Below are positions 18,940-28,089 of a stretch of DNA of 64,000 nucleotides, in pieces. Under the pieces are notes generated by a model that saw nothing but the letters and a program-made list of their open reading frames with translations, was not told the DNA's origin and made no database searches. A program made the position numbers and the translations under genes. How positions within the stretch are numbered: the first letter of the stretch is position 1; every line of letters starts with the position of its first letter. Source of the DNA: an uncultured Peptococcaceae bacterium (GTDB lineage: Bacteria; Bacillota; Peptococcia; Peptococcales; Peptococcaceae); the NCBI GenBank assembly GCA_949743265.1, contig CATJSX010000079.1, forward strand, positions 56,563 through 120,562, in the 5' to 3' direction.

Positions 18940-19515
18940 ATGGACAACAATCAAGAATTCTATATAAAACAAATTGAAACAACCAAAAAGATTATAGAAA
19001 CATTTTCGGATACAGATAAATTTTCACCTACGATGTTAATCAATTCTCTGCTATCATTGGTAATTTTACCCTTTGAAAAAGCAAAAGAGAAAGATGGACA
19101 ACGGATTTTTGCAGGAAGTTATGGAGATTTTAAAAAGGAACTTGATATTGCACCAACTATTTTTATTCCTATAAAGTCATGCGATGGAAAAATTGTAAAC
19201 GTTGAAAATAAATCTATCTATTCATATGTTAAAAAGTTTAGAAATGGAATTGCTCATCAAAATTTAGAGGTTTCCGTAAATGAAAACAAGACTATATACA
19301 TCACAATTTATAATGTGTATCCTTGCAGTATAAAATGCACCACTAGTAAACGTTTATGTCCAGACATAAAAGAACTATCCATTTGTAAAAGAAACGACCT
19401 TAAAGGAGTAATAGATTTTAAGATAACACTTACCGTTCCAAAACTGCAAAAACTTGCTTTATATATTGCTGATTCTTATCTAAAAGCCATAATCGGAAAG
19501 GAGTCATTAAACTAA
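18940..19515 (+). CDS. HEPN-domain protein (candidate RNase) inserted in pglX
   Basis: About 191 residues and mostly helical. A KFRNGIAHQ motif gives R-X4-H at about Arg101 and His106, the signature of HEPN ribonucleases. The overall pattern (an LINSLLSLVILPFEKAK helix early, SIYSYVKKFRNGIAH in the middle, LQKLALYIADSYLKAI at the end) resembles the pEK499_p136-type HEPN family. HEPN proteins frequently act as RNA-cutting effectors in defence and toxin systems. I chose the ATG at 18940, preceded by GAAAGGT, over the GTG at 18925. The stop codon overlaps the start of the C-terminal pglX part (TAATG), so translation of the two is probably coupled. Confidence 0.78.
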   Translation: MDNNQEFYIKQIETTKKIIETFSDTDKFSPTMLINSLLSLVILPFEKAKEKDGQRIFAGSYGDFKKELDIAPTIFIPIKSCDGKIVNVENKSIYSYVKKFRNGIAHQNLEVSVNENKTIYITIYNVYPCSIKCTTSKRLCPDIKELSICKRNDLKGVIDFKITLTVPKLQKLALYIADSYLKAIIGKESLN

Positions 19516-20846
19516 TGTCACAACTAATTTCCAACAAATACACTGCATACAAAACCGAATGCAATGCACGCTTTGACCAGCTCAAAGCTAATGAAGAAGA
19601 ATTAAACCGAATTTTTATTGAGATTTACGGCTTGCAGGACGAATTGACGCCGGAAGTTGCCGACAAAGACGTTACCGTTCACCGTATTTATGACAGCAAA
19701 GACCATGTACCAGAATCCATGAAAGGCAGCAATTATGTCCGCACACTGCGCGATGAAATGGTGTCGTTGATTTCCTACGCGGTGGGCTGTTTATTGGGTC
19801 GTTACTCTCTTGATGTGGAGGGCTTGGCGTATGCAGGCGGCGATTTTAGTAAGCAATGGGTAGGAATTAGTGGACCATCTAGTAATCTGTCACCCGTTAC
19901 TACTTACTATTATCGACATAAAGTAATTGAACACTATATCGTTAGAGAGCTGTCAAGAGTTTTTGATCTGGCAACTGATACTGACAAAGGGATTACATGT
20001 GTTATCGGCACAAATACAGCAGGTGACAGTATCCGTCTAGGGACAATAACGGAACTTTATAAGGGTATTCGTCCATTTTCTAATCATAGCGATGGCGTTC
20101 AATGGGGAGGCGTTACAGACCCAGTGTATGATTTGTGTTCGCCTGAAATACTTAACGCCATTGCCAACGGAAACGGCAATGAGCTTATCAGCAGAGGTTG
20201 GCAAGATGCTGACCGCATTGATTGGCAAGCTATCCGCTCGTCACTAGCTGCCAATCACTACTCCCCTTGTCATGACAATATTGTCCCTATCGGCGACGAC
20301 GATTATTTTGACAATGATATTACTGCTCGTTTTGTGCAATGGGTGGCGATGGTTTACGGCGAAGAAACGCTGGAAGAAAATCTTAAATTTATCGCTGATG
20401 CGCTGGGCGGCAAGGGCACAGCGCGGGAAGTTATTCGCCGTTATTTTTTGAGCGATTTTTATACCGACCATTGCAAAACGTACCAAAAACGCCCTATTTA
20501 CTGGCTATTTGACAGCGGCAAGAAAAACGGTTTTAAAGCGCTGATTTACATGCACCGCTACCAAAGCGATTTATTGGCACAAATGCGCACCGACTATATT
20601 CACGAGCAGCAGGAGCGTTACCGCACGCGGCTGACGCATCTTGACGACGCGCTTTTGCACGCCGAGCCGTCGCAGCGGGTGAAATTGGCAAAGGAACAGA
20701 AAAAGCTGCAAGAGCAGGCCGCCGAATTGCAGCAGTATGAGGAAAAAATTCACCATCTCGCCGACCAAAATATCACTATCGATCTTGATGACGGCGTTAA
20801 ACACAATTACGCGCTGTTTGGCGATGTATTGGCAAAAATCAAATAA
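19515..20846 (+). CDS. BREX PglX, C-terminal part of a split gene
   Basis: A 443-residue protein matching the C-terminal part of PglX. It starts with the NEEELNRIFIEIYGLQDELTP region (residues 26-46), continues through ISYAVGCLLGRYSLDVEGLAYA (residues 86-107), and includes YQKRPIYWLFDSGKKNGFKA (residues 323-342) and a coiled coil near the C-terminus. It has its own AAAGGAG ribosome site and overlaps the HEPN stop by one base. Residues about 113-251 look extra: in intact homologues GLAYAGG is followed after a short spacer by the DNIVPI segment, here displaced to residue 254. Together with 15773-18361 it could rebuild a complete two-chain PglX. Confidence 0.85.
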   Translation: MSQLISNKYTAYKTECNARFDQLKANEEELNRIFIEIYGLQDELTPEVADKDVTVHRIYDSKDHVPESMKGSNYVRTLRDEMVSLISYAVGCLLGRYSLDVEGLAYAGGDFSKQWVGISGPSSNLSPVTTYYYRHKVIEHYIVRELSRVFDLATDTDKGITCVIGTNTAGDSIRLGTITELYKGIRPFSNHSDGVQWGGVTDPVYDLCSPEILNAIANGNGNELISRGWQDADRIDWQAIRSSLAANHYSPCHDNIVPIGDDDYFDNDITARFVQWVAMVYGEETLEENLKFIADALGGKGTAREVIRRYFLSDFYTDHCKTYQKRPIYWLFDSGKKNGFKALIYMHRYQSDLLAQMRTDYIHEQQERYRTRLTHLDDALLHAEPSQRVKLAKEQKKLQEQAAELQQYEEKIHHLADQNITIDLDDGVKHNYALFGDVLAKIK

Positions 20847-20860
20847 AGGAGGCGAAAGAT

Positions 20861-23440
20861 ATGTCGCTGGAAACCATTGAAGCATTGTTGACAGAGCGTT
20901 TTAACGCACCGCTAGCAGCTAACTGTCGCCGCAGAATTATCTTTTGGCAGGACGAAGACCAAGAATTTACCGCTATGGTTGACGAATTATCCTTGCCTAC
21001 AGTGAACATAGTCAAGCTCACTGGCAGCAATAATTTTGCGGTAAAGAAATTGTTGCTGCATGATGATTTAGAGGGAAATTATTTGATCTATGATCCTTTG
21101 GTTTATCCGCAAAGTCAAGACGATTGGCTGCTGGATATTAAGCATTTCAGCGAAATTTTTCGCGCTGACGGTCTTTCCATGCTGATGGAAGAAATGCACA
21201 TCGCGCCCAGCGCGCCCATGCGCAAAGTCGTGCGGCTGTACAGCAGATTTTTTGACAACAAGGAGCGGCGGCAGAAATTACTGCGTATGGGACGAGCCTA
21301 TGAAGAGCCGCTGACGCTTCAAATTGATCTATTGGCGGTTCTCGCCGACGCCAAAGAAAGCACCATAGCGGAAATATTGGCGGCGGTTCTGTCGAAGGGA
21401 TTGACGACAGCGGACAACGAGATCTTGCTGCGCATCAAAAAGTTTGGCAGTATAGACGATTTTTGGCAGTTGGCGCAGCGTTATACAGGCTATCAGTACG
21501 AAGGCGAGCAGACGCTTTTGAATTTCGCCGCTCATGTGCTGCTGAGCGCGCTGGCGCAAACCATGACGCCCAACGCGCTCAAAGGATTGGAGCGTTTTAT
21601 TTCCGTCAATCATCGCGCTTTTTGCTACAGTATGGTTCATGAATGGCGGCAAAGCGAGCGTCAGGAAACGCTTTTGACGCTATGCCGCACAGTAGAAGAA
21701 ACGTTGCGGCTGCCTGAACGACTGGCAAAGCAGGAAACGGCGATATTGTTAAGCAGCGATATTTTTCCCGCTATTCATGAGGTAATTTTGCAGCGGTTTT
21801 TTGATGAAGCGGCGGAACAAATCGTCAAGCCGCCGTTAATCGCGCAAGTGGTAGACAATCGCCGCACAGCGGGCTGGTATGAATTATTTCGTCACGACTA
21901 CGACTGTTTGGATTATCTGGGAAAGATTCAAGAGTTTGTGCAGCGTCAGGGCAATTTTCATCTCACCGAAGCCCGCGAAATCTGGCGATTGTATACGGAA
22001 ACAGCTTATGAAATGGACGAGTTTTACCGTCGTTTTCAAGAAGCCTTCGGGCATGCCTTGGCGGAAGGACATTCACTTTTGACGGACAGTTTGAAACGTG
22101 CCGCCGATTATGGGGAAATTTTGTATCAGAAATCTTATCTAAATGAGCTGACGTCGTGCTGGGTACGCGCAGCGGAAGCAGATTGGGCGACGCTAGGCTA
22201 TATCGCAGGCATCGAGCGGCAGCGTGATTTTTATCAGCAATATGTAGCGCCGTTAGTCAAGAAAAATTCGCGGGTATTTGTCATCATTTCCGACGCTTTG
22301 CGCTATGAAGCTGCCGCCGAATTGCGCCGTTATTTGAGCCGCAATACCAACGGCGAAGTCAAGCTGGAAGCCATGCAAGGAACGTTTCCCACCATTACAA
22401 AATTTGGCATGGCGGCGCTATTGCCGCAAAATACTCTTGAAATCAACGACCAGCTGGACATATTAGCTGACGGTATGACTACGCGTTCATTGACAGAGCG
22501 TGAAAAAGTCCTTTGCGCCACTAATCCCCACAGCGCAGCAACGATGTACAACGACCTTTTGACCATGAAGAGCGCCAAGCGACGGGAACTGATCAGCGGC
22601 AAAGAAGTGATTTACATCTATCACAACACTATTGACGCTATGGGCGACAAGGCGGCAACGGAGCCAAAAGTTTTTGAAGGCTGCCGCGACGCTATCAAAG
22701 AATTAGCCGCCCTTGTGAGGATAATTACCAATGATATGAACGGCACCAATATTCTGCTCACTGCCGACCATGGTTTTCTGTATACGCGCAGTCCGTTAGC
22801 CGAGGGGGACAAAGTAGAGCGTCGTATTTTAAGCGGCGAAATTTACGAATCTGGTCGGCGCTATTTGCTGACAGCGCCGGAAGCCACTGCCGATTTTCTT
22901 CTGCCGGTCAATTTGACGAAAGAATTTGGCGGTATGGCTCTGCGCGGCTATACCTTGCGTGACAACAGCCGCATCAAAATCACTGGCAGCGGTGAAAATT
23001 ATGTTCACGGCGGCATAAGTTTGCCAGAAATAGTCGTGCCAGTTATTGTTTTCAAAAATCTTCGCGCTGACAGCAAACGCTATACGGCGATGACTGTAGC
23101 ATCTTTGAAACTTTTGAGTGAGAGCCGCCGCATTACTAATCTGATTTTTGCGCTGGATTTCTTCCAAAGCCAGCCCATCGGCGACAAAGTACAGCCATGC
23201 ACATACAGCGTTTATCTGGTCGATGAAAACGGCGCCATAATCAGCGACCGTCAGACTATTATCGCTGACCGCACCAATGACAACGCTTCGGAACGCGTTT
23301 TTCATGTGCGGTTTCATTTAAAAAGCGGCAAATACGATAAAAACGACAACTATCGACTGAAAATAGATAACGGCATTGATCTGCCGGAAGAAATTATTTT
23401 TCATATCGACATGGCGTTAGCCGATGATTTTAATTGGTAG
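20861..23440 (+). CDS. pglZ: BREX alkaline-phosphatase-fold protein PglZ
   Basis: An 859-residue protein of the PglZ family, whose core has the alkaline phosphatase superfamily fold. The conserved metal-site motif ISDALRYEAAAEL is at about residue 478, and a LTADHGFLYTR motif near residue 636 supplies further metal ligands. PglZ is a core component of all BREX types and is required for defence together with BrxC and PglX. The length matches type I PglZ. It has an excellent ribosome site (AAAGGAGGCGAAAGAT) 14 nt after the pglX C-terminal part. Codon use returns to that of brxA-brxC. Confidence 0.93.
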   Translation: MSLETIEALLTERFNAPLAANCRRRIIFWQDEDQEFTAMVDELSLPTVNIVKLTGSNNFAVKKLLLHDDLEGNYLIYDPLVYPQSQDDWLLDIKHFSEIFRADGLSMLMEEMHIAPSAPMRKVVRLYSRFFDNKERRQKLLRMGRAYEEPLTLQIDLLAVLADAKESTIAEILAAVLSKGLTTADNEILLRIKKFGSIDDFWQLAQRYTGYQYEGEQTLLNFAAHVLLSALAQTMTPNALKGLERFISVNHRAFCYSMVHEWRQSERQETLLTLCRTVEETLRLPERLAKQETAILLSSDIFPAIHEVILQRFFDEAAEQIVKPPLIAQVVDNRRTAGWYELFRHDYDCLDYLGKIQEFVQRQGNFHLTEAREIWRLYTETAYEMDEFYRRFQEAFGHALAEGHSLLTDSLKRAADYGEILYQKSYLNELTSCWVRAAEADWATLGYIAGIERQRDFYQQYVAPLVKKNSRVFVIISDALRYEAAAELRRYLSRNTNGEVKLEAMQGTFPTITKFGMAALLPQNTLEINDQLDILADGMTTRSLTEREKVLCATNPHSAATMYNDLLTMKSAKRRELISGKEVIYIYHNTIDAMGDKAATEPKVFEGCRDAIKELAALVRIITNDMNGTNILLTADHGFLYTRSPLAEGDKVERRILSGEIYESGRRYLLTAPEATADFLLPVNLTKEFGGMALRGYTLRDNSRIKITGSGENYVHGGISLPEIVVPVIVFKNLRADSKRYTAMTVASLKLLSESRRITNLIFALDFFQSQPIGDKVQPCTYSVYLVDENGAIISDRQTIIADRTNDNASERVFHVRFHLKSGKYDKNDNYRLKIDNGIDLPEEIIFHIDMALADDFNW

Positions 23441-23454
23441 AGGAAGGTGGAGAA

Positions 23455-25524
23455 ATGGACGACAACAAAGAAGTTTTGGAAACAGCAGACGACAATATGA
23501 TGCTCAATAACAAGCTGCGGCAGTTTTTTGACGGCAAAATCGTTCGCAAAGATTTGACGAAGAAGATCAAAGAAGGTGCTAACGTGCCTGTTTATGTGCT
23601 TGAATTTTTGCTGGGGCAGTATTGCAGCACCGATGATGATGAAGTAATCGAAACCGGCGTTGCACAAGTCAAGCGTATCTTGGCAGAAAATTACGTTCGT
23701 CCCGACGAAGCGCAAAAGATTCTTTCTATACTTCGTCAGCGGGGCAGCTATACGGTTATTGACAAAATTACTGTCAGTCTCAATATCAAAAGCGACAGCT
23801 ATGAAGCGGATTTTTCCAATCTGGGCATCAAGGATATTCCCATAGCGGAGCAATATCCCACACAATACGACCGCTTGCTTTGCGGCGGGATTTGGTGTAT
23901 TGTGCAGTTAGAATATGATTATGTGGAAGAAGACAAGCAAAGCTCGCCTATTTTGATTCACAAATTGACGCCTATTCAAATGCCCCATGTTGATATTGAG
24001 GAATTAAAGCAAGGGCGAAAACAATTTACTAAAACAGAATGGCTAAAAATTCTCCTGCGCTCCGTAGGCATGGAACCGGACAAATTTAACGAACGGGAAC
24101 AGTGGCTGTTGTTGGCGCGTATGCTGCCGTTAGTGGAAAATAATTTCAATCTATGCGAATTGGGACCGCGCAGCACCGGCAAATCCCATATTTACAAAGA
24201 GATTTCGCCCAACAGTATTCTTGTTTCCGGCGGACAGACGACAGTTGCGAATTTGTTTTATAACATGAGCAAAAGAACGGTAGGTCTTGTTGGCTTATGG
24301 GATTGTGTAGCCTTTGACGAAGTAGCGGGTATCAATTTCAAAGATAAAGACGGTATTCAAATTATGAAAGATTACATGGCGTCGGGCTCTTTTGCTCGCG
24401 GTAAAGAAGAAAAATCTGCCAGTGCGTCGATGGTTTTCGTTGGCAATATCAATCAAAGCGTCGATGTATTATTGAAAACTTCCAGTTTATTTGATCCGTT
24501 TCCGCCGGAAATGGGCACCGATACGGCATTTCTTGACCGTATGCACTGCTATATTCCCGGCTGGGAAATTCCCAAATTTCGACCGGAACATTTCACCGAC
24601 GATTACGGCTTTATCACCGATTATCTGGCGGAATTTATTCGCGAGCTGCGCAAGGAACAGCACGGCGATGCGCTGGATCAATATTTTCGCTTGGGCAAAA
24701 ATCTCAATCAGCGCGACACTATTGCGGTGAGAAAAATGGTAGGCGGTTTTGTCAAACTTTTATATCCTGATGGAGAATATACCAAAGAGCAGTTAGCGGA
24801 AATCTTAAAAATTGCGTTGGAAATGCGGCGGCGGGTCAAGGAGCAGCTAAAAAAACTGGGTGGTATGGAATTTTACGATGTAAATTTTTCCTATATTGAT
24901 CTGGAAACTTTTGAAGAGCATTATGTTACCGTACCAGAACAAGGCGGCGGCAAACTCATTCCAGAAGGCGTGTGTCCATCAGGACAAGTTTATACTGTTG
25001 CTTTGGGTAAATCGGGCATGATTGGCGCTTTTCGTTTGGAAGCGCAAATGATGGCTGGCAGCGGCAAATTTGAACGGACGGGCATTGGCTCTGATATCAA
25101 AAGCAAAGAAGCGACTAACACCGCCTTTCATTATCTAAAAGCCAATAGCAATCGTATCAGCGGCGCTATCAGCACAACGACGAAAAATTATTTGGTTAAC
25201 TATCAAGATTTGCAGGGAATCGGCATGACAGACCAGTTGGCTTTGCCGACGCTGATTTCTCTTTGCTCTATCGCGCTGAACAAACCTGTACTCAGCAGTT
25301 TGGCAGTACTGGGTGAAATGAGCATCACTGGCATTTTGAGTAAAGTGGACGAATTGGCTGATACTTTGCAGGTTTGTCTCGACAGCGGCGCCAAAAAAGT
25401 ACTCTTACCACTGACCTCAGCCGCCGATTTGGGTACGGTGCCCTCGGAATTGATTGGTTGTTTTAATCTTATTTTTTATCAAAGCGCAGAAGACGCTGTT
25501 TTTAAAGCGTTGGGCGTAGAATAA
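23455..25524 (+). CDS. brxL: BREX Lon-like ATPase BrxL
   Basis: About 689 residues. A Walker A site GPRSTGKSHIY sits at about residue 237, followed by an AAA+ region (GLWDCVAFDEVAG). A C-terminal Lon-protease-like domain (roughly residues 500-689) ends the protein. BrxL marks the type I BREX subtype and closes its operon; the family is known to form DNA-binding ATPase rings. I chose the ATG at 23455, preceded by GGAAGGTGGAG, rather than the upstream TTG at 23434 that overlaps pglZ. A terminator follows 17 nt after the stop. Confidence 0.92.
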   Translation: MDDNKEVLETADDNMMLNNKLRQFFDGKIVRKDLTKKIKEGANVPVYVLEFLLGQYCSTDDDEVIETGVAQVKRILAENYVRPDEAQKILSILRQRGSYTVIDKITVSLNIKSDSYEADFSNLGIKDIPIAEQYPTQYDRLLCGGIWCIVQLEYDYVEEDKQSSPILIHKLTPIQMPHVDIEELKQGRKQFTKTEWLKILLRSVGMEPDKFNEREQWLLLARMLPLVENNFNLCELGPRSTGKSHIYKEISPNSILVSGGQTTVANLFYNMSKRTVGLVGLWDCVAFDEVAGINFKDKDGIQIMKDYMASGSFARGKEEKSASASMVFVGNINQSVDVLLKTSSLFDPFPPEMGTDTAFLDRMHCYIPGWEIPKFRPEHFTDDYGFITDYLAEFIRELRKEQHGDALDQYFRLGKNLNQRDTIAVRKMVGGFVKLLYPDGEYTKEQLAEILKIALEMRRRVKEQLKKLGGMEFYDVNFSYIDLETFEEHYVTVPEQGGGKLIPEGVCPSGQVYTVALGKSGMIGAFRLEAQMMAGSGKFERTGIGSDIKSKEATNTAFHYLKANSNRISGAISTTTKNYLVNYQDLQGIGMTDQLALPTLISLCSIALNKPVLSSLAVLGEMSITGILSKVDELADTLQVCLDSGAKKVLLPLTSAADLGTVPSELIGCFNLIFYQSAEDAVFKALGVE

Positions 25525-25540
25525 TTGCGTGCTAAATAGT

Positions 25541-25580
25541 AAAGACCATTGACTCAATTAGTAGAGCCAATGGTCTTTTT
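25541..25580 (+). terminator. Terminator of the BREX operon
   Basis: AAAGACCATTG pairs with CAATGGTCTTT, with an extra CTC/GAG pairing inward and a run of T residues after it. It lies between brxL (+) and the convergent amidase gene (-). Confidence 0.85.
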
Positions 25581-25586
25581 GTTGGG

Positions 25587-27692
25587 TTAATTCACTTGTA
25601 AATAAGCTACTAAACCGTTAAAAATGCCTTGTGCGATTTTATCCAGATAATTTTGATCTGCCATTAGCGCTTCTTCTTCGGGATTGCTTAAAAAGCCAGC
25701 TTCGACCAAAATAGAAGGACTGTTATTTTCTCTGAGAACGCCAAGATTTTGCGTATAAACGCCGCTTTTGCGTCCTGTTTGAGCGCTGATATGGTCGCTG
25801 ACGAGCGTGGCTAGTTCTAAACGAATCGGCTTTTGCGCTGCCAAAGTCAAGCCGCCGCTGGGCGCGTAATAATAGACTTGCGTGCCGAAAGGCGTTCTTT
25901 TAGGCGCTGCCGAATTGGCATGAACGCTGACAAAAATATCAGCCTCCACTTGATTAGATAACTCTGCCCGCTCGCCGACGGTTAGAAAACCGTACTGATC
26001 CGTTCTGGTCATGACAACGTTAGCGCCAGCGTTTTCTAAGAGCGTTTTTAAGGTATTGCAAACTCCCATACCGACCTCTCGGTCAGTAATGCCTAATACT
26101 AATCCAATAGCGCCGGGATCTTTGCCGCCATGACCGGGATCTAAAACGATGGTTTTGCCGCTTAAGCCTTGGCTTTGAGCGCTGTTGCGATTCTTAGCGA
26201 CAATGCGCAGATTCTCGCCTGATTTATCCAAAACGCAGTAAGCGCCTTTTTGTAATTCAAGGGTAATTTCCGCTTTATCATCAGCCATATCACGAGCGCT
26301 GATACGCGTAATCGGACCGATACTGCCCGTAATAGGGCTGAATCGTCTGGTGGAATTGTTATCAATTTCGACCACAATTTTATCGCTGGTGCTGCTGGTG
26401 ACTCTAGCGCCATTATCAGCACCGATGACCAATTCCAAAACCGTTTGAGCTTCCTGCGGCGTCATTTGCTGCATACGCAAAAGATGAACGGAATCATCGG
26501 TCACTGGGTCTTGGGTAATATTTTCATTGCCCATATTTTTGACAGTCAACTGCAATGTCTTTGTCTCTGGCGTATATTTTTCAGCGTAAGTAATTTTGCC
26601 GGTAAAATCAATGCTGACCAACTGCCCCGATACGGCGACTGAATTGACGCCAAATTGACCAATGGGATAAGATTGCGATTTAAATTTGCCATCTGTTACT
26701 TTGATAGTTAGTTTATGATCGTTATTCTTTGTCAGCGAATAATTTTTATCTTCTAGTCCTTCAAGATAAATAATACTGTCGATACCGATTTGCTTGATAT
26801 TTAACTGGTGACTGTCGTCTAAATCAATTTGCGACGGCGACATCGTTGTGTTGGTGTTGACGGTTGGCGCAGAATTGTTATTAACCGTATTATTGCTATT
26901 CTGGTTAGTGCTTTGACTTTGATCAACTTTTTGCTCGTCTGTTTGTTCGACAGCCAACCAACCGGCAATCCAGCCTACGCGACCGTCAGAAAGAATGACA
27001 TGATACCAGTCATTTTCTTTTCGCAGCGAAGCAAGCACATCGCCGCTTTTTACTTGCGCAATGACTTCCGAATCGGTACTGCTGTTAGCGCGAACGTTAA
27101 CGACATTGCCTGTGATAACGATATTGCCGCTAGGAATACTAGGAGACGTTGTGGTTGTCGGCTGTGTAGAAGTCGGCGTAATTACCAAACCGCTGTCAGC
27201 GTCAAAATGATATTCCCAGCCAAATTCATTGACTGCAAAACGCCAAGTCAAAGGAAAATACGTCACATCGCGAAAAAGCAAAAGCGGATATTCTTCAGCT
27301 TGATTATCAATAGCTTTATCGCCGACAGTAACGGTAAAATCGACTGTTGTCGCTTGATAGCTGCGCTGATTGGCGGCTTCCTGATGGTACGGCTGATACT
27401 GCCCTTTAGCGCTCTCACTGTCAAAAGTCAGCATTTTGCTGATCGTCAATCCGCTTTCAGCAGTCCATTGACTGTTTAAACCCAACAAGCGCGTATCGTG
27501 ATACGTCATGGGCACATAAGTAATATCCTTGTACACCAAAAAAGGATACTGACTGTTAGCAGAATTGACTTCCGTATGATTCATTGTGACCTTAAAATCC
27601 GGCAGCGTTACGGTGACTTCTTCACCAGCTAATGCCGTTAAAGGAAATAGTGCAGAAAAAGCCGCTGTTAGTAAAATCGTTTTTATTTTCAT
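25587..27692 (-). CDS. Secreted N-acetylmuramoyl-L-alanine amidase with multiple wall-associated domains
   Basis: About 701 residues. A signal peptide (KIKTILLTAAFSALFPLTAL) is followed by two copper-amine-oxidase N-like repeats, each with a YPFLVYKDITYVP-type strand (roughly residues 20-165). A bacterial SH3 domain follows (VNVRANSSTDSEVIAQV), then a Gln/Asn/Thr-rich linker and two AMIN-like beta domains. The C-terminal amidase_3 domain has the zinc motifs IVLDPGHGGKDPGA and FVSVHANSA. It cuts the amide bond between glycan and peptide in murein outside the membrane. I chose the ATG at 27692 because AAGGAG precedes it and a signal peptide follows at once; the longer frame to 27740 lacks both. 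Confidence 0.92.
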   Translation of the reverse strand: MKIKTILLTAAFSALFPLTALAGEEVTVTLPDFKVTMNHTEVNSANSQYPFLVYKDITYVPMTYHDTRLLGLNSQWTAESGLTISKMLTFDSESAKGQYQPYHQEAANQRSYQATTVDFTVTVGDKAIDNQAEEYPLLLFRDVTYFPLTWRFAVNEFGWEYHFDADSGLVITPTSTQPTTTTSPSIPSGNIVITGNVVNVRANSSTDSEVIAQVKSGDVLASLRKENDWYHVILSDGRVGWIAGWLAVEQTDEQKVDQSQSTNQNSNNTVNNNSAPTVNTNTTMSPSQIDLDDSHQLNIKQIGIDSIIYLEGLEDKNYSLTKNNDHKLTIKVTDGKFKSQSYPIGQFGVNSVAVSGQLVSIDFTGKITYAEKYTPETKTLQLTVKNMGNENITQDPVTDDSVHLLRMQQMTPQEAQTVLELVIGADNGARVTSSTSDKIVVEIDNNSTRRFSPITGSIGPITRISARDMADDKAEITLELQKGAYCVLDKSGENLRIVAKNRNSAQSQGLSGKTIVLDPGHGGKDPGAIGLVLGITDREVGMGVCNTLKTLLENAGANVVMTRTDQYGFLTVGERAELSNQVEADIFVSVHANSAAPKRTPFGTQVYYYAPSGGLTLAAQKPIRLELATLVSDHISAQTGRKSGVYTQNLGVLRENNSPSILVEAGFLSNPEEEALMADQNYLDKIAQGIFNGLVAYLQVN

Positions 27693-28089
27693 TTCGTCAA
27701 AACTCCTTGCTTTATCCCAAATTTCCCTTCTATTGTACACGAATCAACAAAATGCTGTCAAATAAATTAGTGTGGAAATCTTTTACTTTTTATGACAATC
27801 AGTCGAAAAAAATATAAATGTATGTCATTTCCGCGTTTTTGATTCTCTCAAACAAAATCGCAACGTTTCTACTGCAACTTTAAATGCAATCTGTCGCATA
27901 CTTTCCTGTCAAATTGAAGATGTTGTTTGTTATCTTCCAGATGAACAAATAAAAAATTAAAATTACTTTCTCGCAATATAATAGAAAGTCAATATAAAAC
28001 AAAAAAATTATCGCCAAAACACCAAAAAGAAGAGACCAGCTAAAAAATATTTTTCAGCTAGTCTCTTCTTTTTTATAGCTTTTGAAATT
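27693..28089. other. Intergenic region between dsrM and the amidase gene
   Basis: It holds the upstream region of the minus-strand amidase gene and the terminator of the dsr operon near its left-reading end. I see no open frame with a ribosome site, no tRNA, and no repeat apart from the terminator stem. Confidence 0.6.
28024..28074 (-). terminator. Terminator of the res-dsr operon
   Basis: AAGAAGAGAC and AGCT arms pair with AGCT and GTCTCTTCTT around an A/T-rich loop. T runs lie on both sides, so it can act in both directions. It lies 16 nt beyond the dsrM stop. Confidence 0.85.

Noticed and set aside
15773..20846. pglX split as a sequencing error
   Set aside because: The halves are separated by two complete genes with their own ribosome sites and different composition, which a base-calling error cannot create.
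22829..23317. Open frame opposite pglZ
   Set aside because: It is antisense to conserved pglZ coding sequence and shows no independent coding signal.
26829..27479. 216-codon frame opposite the amidase
   Set aside because: It reads the antisense strand of the SH3 and copper-amine-oxidase-like domains; its rich Arg/Cys content and lack of a ribosome site mark it as a shadow.
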